7,782 nucleotides of DNA, taken from contig JALHTX010000067.1 in assembly GCA_022866015.1 (NCBI GenBank), forward strand, positions 1 to 7,782. The letters are read 5' to 3'. The notes beneath the pieces were generated by a model. That model was not told the DNA's origin. It searched no databases and worked only from the letters and a program-made list of their open reading frames with translations. A program made the translations under genes and the position numbers. Positions 1-5,143 of this stretch are shown piece after piece (the first letter of the stretch is position 1; every line of letters begins with the position of its first letter). The stretch is from Thermoplasmatota archaeon (GTDB lineage Archaea > Thermoplasmatota > E2 > DHVEG-1).

Positions 1-42
1 CAACTTGTGATAGTTGGAATTCATGGAGAAATACCATTATAA
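1..42 (+). CDS. 3' end of an upstream gene (partial, unidentified)
   Basis: Frame 1 is open from the window edge to a TAA at 40-42 and encodes a 13-residue tail, QLVIVGIHGEIPL. The run of hydrophobic residues and the codons used (ATA, GGA, CCA) look like a genuine protein end. The rest of the gene lies outside the window, so no function can be given. Frame 3 is also open to a TAG at 60-62, but its translation, rich in Trp, Asn and Tyr, looks less protein-like. Confidence 0.35.
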   Translation, partial: QLVIVGIHGEIPL

Positions 43-44
43 AG
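35..44 (+). promoter_or_regulatory. possible TATA box for the small acidic ORF
   Basis: The element ATTATAAAG resembles an archaeal TATA box. Initiation about 25 bases downstream would start the RNA near 63-67 and leave the GGGAGG at 73-78 inside the leader. A second TATA-like stretch, TTGTATAAATA near 50-60, would start the RNA after the Shine-Dalgarno sequence and is therefore less attractive. The element overlaps the stop codon of the preceding partial gene. In sequence this AT-rich the match is weak evidence. Confidence 0.25.
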
Positions 45-72
45 TATCGGTTGTATAAATAGTATTAGTAGT

Positions 73-78
73 GGGAGG
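73..78 (+). promoter_or_regulatory. strong Shine-Dalgarno sequence
   Basis: GGGAGG lies nine bases before the ATG at 88 and complements the pyrimidine-rich 3' end of archaeal 16S rRNA. It is the best ribosome binding site in the window and stands out against very AT-rich surroundings. It is the main reason for calling the short ORF that follows. Confidence 0.5.
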
Positions 79-87
79 CAAAAATAT

Positions 88-168
88 ATGTTTAATCAAC
101 CAGAACCAGATATTCCATTTCCGTGGGATCCTGATCCAGACGATGAAGACGAGTTAAAAATCATATGA
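88..168 (+). CDS. small acidic, proline-rich protein (26 aa, hypothetical)
   Basis: This ORF of 26 codons ends in TGA. It starts with MFNQPEPDIPFPW and continues as a D/P/E-rich stretch ending in LKII. Nine of the 26 residues are Asp or Glu, six are Pro, and only one is basic. The start is set by the GGGAGG Shine-Dalgarno nine bases upstream. I recognise no family, and there is no signal peptide, membrane segment or metal-binding cysteine. The low-complexity acidic composition could suit a small adaptor, inhibitor or disordered peptide, but that is speculation. The reading frame is the same as that of the partial gene ending at 42 and has no stop between, so it could also be a detached C-terminal piece of that gene. 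The open frame is short enough to be chance; the ribosome binding site is the main support. Confidence 0.4.
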   Translation: MFNQPEPDIPFPWDPDPDDEDELKII

Positions 169-190
169 CAACGATTAACACGATTACACA

Positions 191-205
191 CATAAAGTTT
201 ATATA
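191..205 (+). promoter_or_regulatory. consensus-like archaeal promoter (BRE plus TATA) without an obvious gene
   Basis: CATAAAG followed directly by TTTATATA is close to the archaeal purine-rich BRE plus TATA consensus. Initiation would be expected near 228-232. The only + strand ORF downstream is a 12-codon hydrophobic one at 257-295, without a convincing ribosome binding site. A transcript would then run antisense into the 3' end of the large - strand gene. Read on the - strand the element is also TATA-like, with GAAAGTA upstream, so the direction is uncertain. Confidence 0.35.
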
Positions 206-234
206 CTACTTTCTAAAAAGAAGTTGAATACTGG

Positions 235-319
235 CTTATTTTTTGTTTTACTCCATATGATAGTAATAATAGTATTTGTTGCTAGCATTTATTAAAATAG
301 AGTTTTATTTTTATTTTTT
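235..319 (+). terminator. T-rich + strand tracts, possible transcription termination
   Basis: Oligo-T runs occur on the + strand at 237-249 (six T, then four T after a G) and at 303-319 (four, five and six T). The second is preceded by a weak hairpin: AAAATA at 294-299 pairs with TATTTT at 306-311. Archaeal RNA polymerases terminate at oligo-U tracts, so these could end transcripts from the small ORF or the orphan promoter. On the - strand, the 3' flank of the large gene shows only a short four-T run near 294-298, so no strong terminator is seen for that gene. Confidence 0.3.
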
Positions 320-3300
320 CTTACGTGCGAAAACTGCTACAATAATTATAAACAGAATTATAATAACTAATAATACTACAAACCAAAATGGCATTCCAAA
401 GAACAATTCTTGTTTTTCACGAGCATTAGGATAGCTTACTGCTCCAAATGGCATGTGACCATTCACTGTTAAATCTGCATCATAAGTAATGGACCTGATT
501 TCATCTTTCTCCCAGTGGTTATTAGCTTCATAGTCATATTCTGTACTTGGTGTCCAAACACGAAGATCAGGATCGCCATAAAAGATTACGTTTTCATTTA
601 AGTCCCACCACCATTGGTTTACCAGATATTCTATTCCTACTTCTGCCATTCCTTCCTCGTATGCTTGACCTATTGTTTTACCAAGTGCTAATGCTCTAGG
701 TATACCATGCAACCATATGCTACTATACCAGGAAGTTGACCATGGATCTAAGATTTGGTATGGTGTACCATGTCTTATAAAAGTTGTATGTAGATAGGAA
801 TTAGCAATAAGACATGATACTGCATTAAGACCACAACTGTGTAGGTTAGTTAAATTTTCATCAAACATTATACCATTTCTAACAGTTAAAACATTTTCAC
901 CGCCCGGTAATGGGTCTATTACTACACCATCATCACCATATGCCCTGAATTGTCTACCAATAATTGGTATTAAACTTCTTCCCTTTGATTCCTTAATTTG
1001 ATAATCAACACGAAATGCGTCAACTAACGTAGATATTGGTATTTGGGGGTTCATAACTACAACATCAGGATCATCTGTGCTACCCCAATCAACTGTTAAA
1101 AGATTAATCGGTGTTGATAAAAAGCTTCCTAATTTGAATAATAATTTAAAAGAAGGCATTCCCATCTCATGTAATAGTTCTGGGGCATACTTTGTAAACT
1201 CTTTGAGAGTACCTGCAGATATAAGTGGCCGCTCATAAGCGCGCCAGGGATTTTCTTCATAGATATATGGGCTTTCGGTGTTCCAAAAACTGAGTTGTCC
1301 GTAATTACCATTTCCACCATGACAAGCTTCCATCCACATGATTACGCCTTTATTAAGATTCGCAATTGCAACATCAAAATTCGTGGAATAACAATTACTA
1401 TATCCTGCTTTTTCAGAATAAAATGGTACAGCATACGTTTCATCAATATCAGCATAAAATGCCCCTACTTTGTCAGTTGCACCATTATCAATTGGGTAAG
1501 GTGATGGGGTTACATAAGGTATTATACCATTGGCTGTAGTATAAACACCACCCCAATGTTTACTAGCTATTTTATTGAAATCTATTAAAAAAACATTATA
1601 TGTATTTAAAACTGGATATATATACTCCTCTTCTTGAGAAGGACGATATATTACAAGATCTGTGCCAAGCGGTTTCATTAATTTACCAAGAATTGGAATA
1701 ACTTTACTTTTACTACCATTAACTAAGGTTATTCCACTACTATCTAGAGCAGGATTTTCAAATATTAGGGCAGGATAAAAGAAACTTCTTGATGACCAAT
1801 ATGCAATATCTACTGGAGAACTGCAAAATCTGCCAGGTATAAGCCTTCCAGTAAAAGTTCTATCCCACGTCATACCTATATCAAATTGATCAGCTACAGT
1901 AATCATGGTTGCAAGATTTTCTTCATCTTTTGGAAGATCAAATCCAATAGATTCAAGAAAGTTTATAACATTTCTACCAGTAAGTACCATACAAGCAACC
2001 GATGGAAGGTTGGGTCTAAACTTGTCATTTGCTGTTTTTCTCCAAAATTCTGTATGCCAGACAACTGCTTGTGAAAGCTCTGGATGATTATCAACAATAA
2101 CAACAGGTGCCCCATGATGAGCAGCTATATATGCTGCAGGACCTATGAATAATGCACCAGGGTATTCATCAACCGGTACTAAATCTAACGAATAATAATA
2201 AGTCCAAGGATCTACAGTTGAAATAATAACATCTTTGCTGCCAGTACTAGATTTTATGATATTATAAATTTCTTTATAATCATTAAATTTTATAACATGT
2301 CCTATTTGTTTTAGTTCATTATAAGCATCTTTTGAAAGATAGCCCCCTAGATCTACAATATATATATTTTCTACACCCAACTTGTAGAGTACTTCACTAG
2401 TGATTTCTGATAAATTTTCTTTGCTTGTATATAGAAGAGGTGCATTTAATGTACTTGCAAGAACAGCGCCTTCTGTTGCACTAGCAAGCATATCTCCTCT
2501 TTCACGTGTATAGTTTTGTTCCCAGTTGTATTTTACTTTAAAATTAAGATCATTTGTTATATTATTAAGAGAAAAAACACATATTTTGTATTTTTCTCTG
2601 GGTGCTGTTTCACCAAGTCTTTCAAGTTTTATACTACGTTCTGTAGCACCTTTTTCAACACCTTTAATTATTTCATCGCATGATGGCGTAGAGGCAGTTT
2701 CTGCACCTGCAGGGTCAAGGACTAAAAAACCAAGGACAATATTTGGATTATTCCATTCAAGTGTAAAATTAACGTTTCTGCATCCATAAGGAATAGGATC
2801 ATCTATTTCAACTTCTACACCTGGGTATAGATTGATTTGTACATCTTGTTTATTGCTACCACCTAAACCGAGTTCGGAGAGTAAACCTGTTTCTTCTTTA
2901 ACATTATTAAATTTTTCTTTCATTATTCCTTCATCACTTGAGGCTTTTGTTGGCATATATGTTACTCCGACCTCCCATTTACCATAGTCATAAACATATG
3001 AACCAGTTGTTTCACCTGCGCCATAGAATATATTCCATTTTGAATCGGCATCTGCCATACCTAGTTTATCATCATAAAGTTGTAAATCAAGATCGATGGC
3101 TACATTATCCCAATACATATTTGCGATAACATATTTGTAAGGTTTGTTTATTTCAAAATCTTGATAGTTTCCAGCAACACCTATCTCCGGTTTATCCATT
3201 TGAAATTTGAAGTTTTTTGTTTTATAGTCTGAAGGAATAAAGCCTTCAAGGACTCCTTCATGCTTAATATTTGGTGTTTTAAATTCTTTATCTATCACTG

Positions 3301-3841
3301 CGATTACTGCATCTTTTGAATAACTCCAATCATTAAGAGCTATTTGACCTGTTAGCTCATATGGGTTATCTGAAGATATCTTAGTAATCTTATCTGTAGC
3401 CCATTGACTTACTTTGTTTTCATCAAGGTTTATAATCGTCATTTCATCTAGTTTTCCATTACAGTAACTCATATAGTCTTCCATAAAATACTCAATACCT
3501 GGAAAGGTATCTAAAATGCGGTATTTGTCATCATTGTAATCTAGTTTATCCTGATAAAACAACAACGGATGTGAAAAAAGTCTGTCTTTTTCTTGATCTT
3601 TAAAAACCGCTGTTGGAACACTTGCAAGATAAGCATAATCATCAATTAATGTGTCTTCATCAAAGTTTACAAAAGTAACTTTTTTCATTGGTACAACATT
3701 AGTATAAGATGGACCTTTATCAAAACCTGTTATACTATCGATTTGTTTAGCATTTGTTATTGGCGTTAGCATTCCTAAAATTAGTGAAGTTATAACAATG
3801 ATTGAAAATAAATTTTTCTTTAGACTCTTTTTGTTTATCAT
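311..3841 (-). CDS. surface-anchored gingipain-like (C25-type) protein with CWB2-like region
   Basis: This 1176-residue protein is probably an exported, membrane-anchored peptidase or peptidase-like surface protein. Residues 1-31 form a signal peptide (lysine-rich start, hydrophobic core, cleavage near TNA-K). Residues 1151-1171 are a single membrane helix followed by ARKKK, so nearly all of the chain would face outward. Residues 446-520 resemble a putative cell-wall-binding-2 unit (TEGAVLASTLNAPLLYTS, then LGVENIYIVDLGG), with a related stretch at 566-632. From about 560 to 1095 it resembles peptidase C25: GRLIPGR at 665-671, a candidate His-Gly motif in EACHGG (H841), candidate Cys in LHSCG (C1003; C1010 also possible), GKTIGQAYEEG at 1054-1064 and FYGDPDLRV at 1087-1095. 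His and Cys are much farther apart than in gingipains, so activity is uncertain. The first 440 residues are beta-rich and unrecognised. No frameshift is visible. The ATG has GGGGG six bases upstream. The gene is divergent from taw1. Confidence 0.85.
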   Translation of the reverse strand: MINKKSLKKNLFSIIVITSLILGMLTPITNAKQIDSITGFDKGPSYTNVVPMKKVTFVNFDEDTLIDDYAYLASVPTAVFKDQEKDRLFSHPLLFYQDKLDYNDDKYRILDTFPGIEYFMEDYMSYCNGKLDEMTIINLDENKVSQWATDKITKISSDNPYELTGQIALNDWSYSKDAVIAVIDKEFKTPNIKHEGVLEGFIPSDYKTKNFKFQMDKPEIGVAGNYQDFEINKPYKYVIANMYWDNVAIDLDLQLYDDKLGMADADSKWNIFYGAGETTGSYVYDYGKWEVGVTYMPTKASSDEGIMKEKFNNVKEETGLLSELGLGGSNKQDVQINLYPGVEVEIDDPIPYGCRNVNFTLEWNNPNIVLGFLVLDPAGAETASTPSCDEIIKGVEKGATERSIKLERLGETAPREKYKICVFSLNNITNDLNFKVKYNWEQNYTRERGDMLASATEGAVLASTLNAPLLYTSKENLSEITSEVLYKLGVENIYIVDLGGYLSKDAYNELKQIGHVIKFNDYKEIYNIIKSSTGSKDVIISTVDPWTYYYSLDLVPVDEYPGALFIGPAAYIAAHHGAPVVIVDNHPELSQAVVWHTEFWRKTANDKFRPNLPSVACMVLTGRNVINFLESIGFDLPKDEENLATMITVADQFDIGMTWDRTFTGRLIPGRFCSSPVDIAYWSSRSFFYPALIFENPALDSSGITLVNGSKSKVIPILGKLMKPLGTDLVIYRPSQEEEYIYPVLNTYNVFLIDFNKIASKHWGGVYTTANGIIPYVTPSPYPIDNGATDKVGAFYADIDETYAVPFYSEKAGYSNCYSTNFDVAIANLNKGVIMWMEACHGGNGNYGQLSFWNTESPYIYEENPWRAYERPLISAGTLKEFTKYAPELLHEMGMPSFKLLFKLGSFLSTPINLLTVDWGSTDDPDVVVMNPQIPISTLVDAFRVDYQIKESKGRSLIPIIGRQFRAYGDDGVVIDPLPGGENVLTVRNGIMFDENLTNLHSCGLNAVSCLIANSYLHTTFIRHGTPYQILDPWSTSWYSSIWLHGIPRALALGKTIGQAYEEGMAEVGIEYLVNQWWWDLNENVIFYGDPDLRVWTPSTEYDYEANNHWEKDEIRSITYDADLTVNGHMPFGAVSYPNAREKQELFFGMPFWFVVLLVIIILFIIIVAVFARKKK

Positions 3842-3847
3842 GAATTT

Positions 3848-3852
3848 CCCCC
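3848..3852 (-). promoter_or_regulatory. G-run as probable ribosome binding site
   Basis: Read on the - strand, GGGGG followed by AAATTC stands six bases before the ATG at 3841. It is an imperfect anti-Shine-Dalgarno match but is the only G-rich stretch in this intergenic region. It supports this ATG as the start, together with the signal peptide that begins there. Confidence 0.45.
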
Positions 3853-3890
3853 GAATATATTTTATTATTTTAATACGAATATTTATTTAC

Positions 3891-3908
3891 TTTATATAAA
3901 TTTTCTTT
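3891..3908 (-). promoter_or_regulatory. probable promoter of the gingipain-like gene
   Basis: On the - strand, AAAGAAAA (BRE-like) is followed by TTTATATAAA, a good archaeal TATA box. Initiation 25 or so bases downstream would fall near 3866-3870, giving a leader of about 25-30 bases that contains the G-run before the start codon. The TATA core is itself palindromic; the BRE-like purines on the correct side set the direction. Confidence 0.45.
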
Positions 3909-4114
3909 AGATTGAATTATAAATAATTTAACTTAAGTAAGTATTTTACTTTAATTAGTATTTAAATTTATTGTTAGTGTTTATGTATTTAAAGTTAGTA
4001 TAATGGTATAAATAAATATTATTTTAAGAATCACAATTACATTACTTTTGTTATTTTATTATTTTTATTAAAAGATAGGAAAAGTATAACAAAAATTTTT
4101 ATTTTAATATAAGT

Positions 4115-4130
4115 AAAACAACTTAATATA
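4115..4130 (+). promoter_or_regulatory. candidate promoter of taw1
   Basis: TAAAACAA followed by CTTAATATA resembles BRE plus TATA, and would start transcription near 4150-4155 with a leader of about 20 bases. A second candidate, TTCTATAAC at 4136-4144, would give an almost leaderless mRNA. No Shine-Dalgarno sequence precedes the ATG (the last bases are TTGACCTACT), which is consistent with a short or absent leader. Which element is used cannot be decided from sequence. Confidence 0.3.
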
Positions 4131-4170
4131 AAGAGTTCTATAACAATTTTAAAAAATAAGTTGACCTACT

Positions 4171-5106
4171 ATGAAATCTGAATTTAAAAAAATACTCGAA
4201 AAACAGCATTATGCTCTTGTAGGTAATCATTCAGCAGTCAAACTATGTCATTGGATGAAACAAAGCTTACTTTTTAAAAGAGAATGCTATAAACAGACAT
4301 TTTATGGGATAAAATCTCATCGTTGTCTACAGATGACGCCATCAGTAAATCAGTGTAATCAAATGTGTCTTTTTTGCTGGAGACACCAAGGTTTTACTGA
4401 AAAAGATTTTGAAAAAGTTGATGACCCTGTATTAATATTAGATAAATCAATTGATGCTCAGAGAAAACTAATTACAGGTTTTAAAGGAAATAAAAAATGT
4501 GATCTGAAGAAATGGGACGAGGCAAATAATCCAAACATGCTTGCTTGTTCTCTTTCTGGTGAACCTACTCTTTATCCTTTTCTAGGCGATTTTTTTAGAG
4601 AATGCCATAAAAAAGAGATTACAACTTTTCTTGTAACAAATGGTACAAATCCAAAAGCATTAGAAAATTTGAATACACTTCCAAAACAACTCTATGTTTC
4701 TATTGTTGCACCAAATAAAGAAGTTTATAAAAAAATTTGTTCACCTTTAATTCCGGATGGATGGGATAGGATAAATCAAACCCTAGAATTATTGCCTTCT
4801 CTTGATACTCGTATTGTTATACGTCATACTCTTGTTAATGGCTGGAATATGAGTGAAAAACATATAAGTGAATATGCAAGACTTATCAGTAAAGCAAATC
4901 CAATGTTTGTAGAACCTAAAGGATATGTTTTTGTTGGTTATTCACGTAAAAGAATGACGATAGAGAATATGCCTAGTCATGATCAAATAAAATTTTTCTC
5001 TAATAAATTAGCTGAAGAAACAGGTTATTATTATATGATGGAAAAGCCTGATTCTTTAGTAGTTTTACTTTCAAATAAGTTAAAACCGATAAGATTTGAT
5101 AAATAA
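4171..5106 (+). CDS. taw1: S-adenosyl-L-methionine-dependent tRNA 4-demethylwyosine synthase (Taw1/TYW1)
   Basis: This radical-SAM enzyme converts N1-methylguanosine at position 37 of tRNA-Phe into 4-demethylwyosine, using pyruvate as the two-carbon donor. It is the second step of wyosine synthesis in archaea. The protein has 311 residues, the usual length for the archaeal enzyme, and lacks the flavodoxin domain of eukaryotic TYW1. The SAM-cluster motif is C62-x3-C66-x2-C69 (CNQMCLFC). C26, C39 and C52 match the three cysteines that hold the second 4Fe-4S cluster, in the same positions I recall for the Methanocaldococcus jannaschii enzyme. K41 probably corresponds to the lysine implicated in binding pyruvate. 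The SLSGEPTLYP motif (127-136) and the C-terminal KGYVFVGYSRKR (250-261) and NMPSH (266-270) are typical of the family. The subtilase gene follows 37 bases downstream but is functionally unrelated. The start is supported by the cysteine spacing. Confidence 0.96.
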   Translation: MKSEFKKILEKQHYALVGNHSAVKLCHWMKQSLLFKRECYKQTFYGIKSHRCLQMTPSVNQCNQMCLFCWRHQGFTEKDFEKVDDPVLILDKSIDAQRKLITGFKGNKKCDLKKWDEANNPNMLACSLSGEPTLYPFLGDFFRECHKKEITTFLVTNGTNPKALENLNTLPKQLYVSIVAPNKEVYKKICSPLIPDGWDRINQTLELLPSLDTRIVIRHTLVNGWNMSEKHISEYARLISKANPMFVEPKGYVFVGYSRKRMTIENMPSHDQIKFFSNKLAEETGYYYMMEKPDSLVVLLSNKLKPIRFDK

Positions 5107-5110
5107 AGTT

Positions 5111-5119
5111 AATATATTA
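5111..5119 (+). promoter_or_regulatory. possible TATA box for the subtilase gene
   Basis: AATATATTA lies in the 37-base gap after taw1. Initiation about 27 bases downstream would fall at 5141-5143, right at the ATG at 5144, giving a leaderless mRNA. The absence of a Shine-Dalgarno sequence fits this. Co-transcription with taw1 is equally possible. Confidence 0.25.
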
Positions 5120-5143
5120 TGTATGTAAAATAATTATAATTAA

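Larger units (their letters stand above)
3842..4170. other. divergent intergenic region, very AT-rich
   Basis: These 329 bases separate two divergent genes and hold no supported ORF. They contain the - strand promoter near 3891-3908 and candidate + strand promoter elements near 4105-4145. A 12-base inverted repeat (AATATTTATTTA at 3878-3889 and its complement at 4009-4020) brackets part of the region. Nothing resembling a tRNA, a CRISPR repeat or a mobile element end was seen. In sequence this rich in A and T, further short motifs cannot be trusted. Confidence 0.6.

Noticed and set aside
257..295. 12-codon hydrophobic + strand ORF (MIVIIVFVASIY) as a gene
   Set aside because: It is too short, has no convincing ribosome binding site and consists of AT-rich codons; kept only as a possibility under the orphan promoter.
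2526..2789. 87-codon + strand ORF
   Set aside because: It lies wholly inside the large - strand gene, has a composition typical of an antisense shadow, and resembles no family.
1129..3129. Several 60-69 codon + strand ORFs inside the large gene
   Set aside because: All are shadows of the 1176-codon frame, with no ribosome binding site or recognisable domain.
3842..4170. CRISPR array, tRNA or replication origin in the AT-rich intergenic region
   Set aside because: No regularly spaced repeat, no cloverleaf and no G-containing origin recognition motif is visible; the low GC alone is not evidence.
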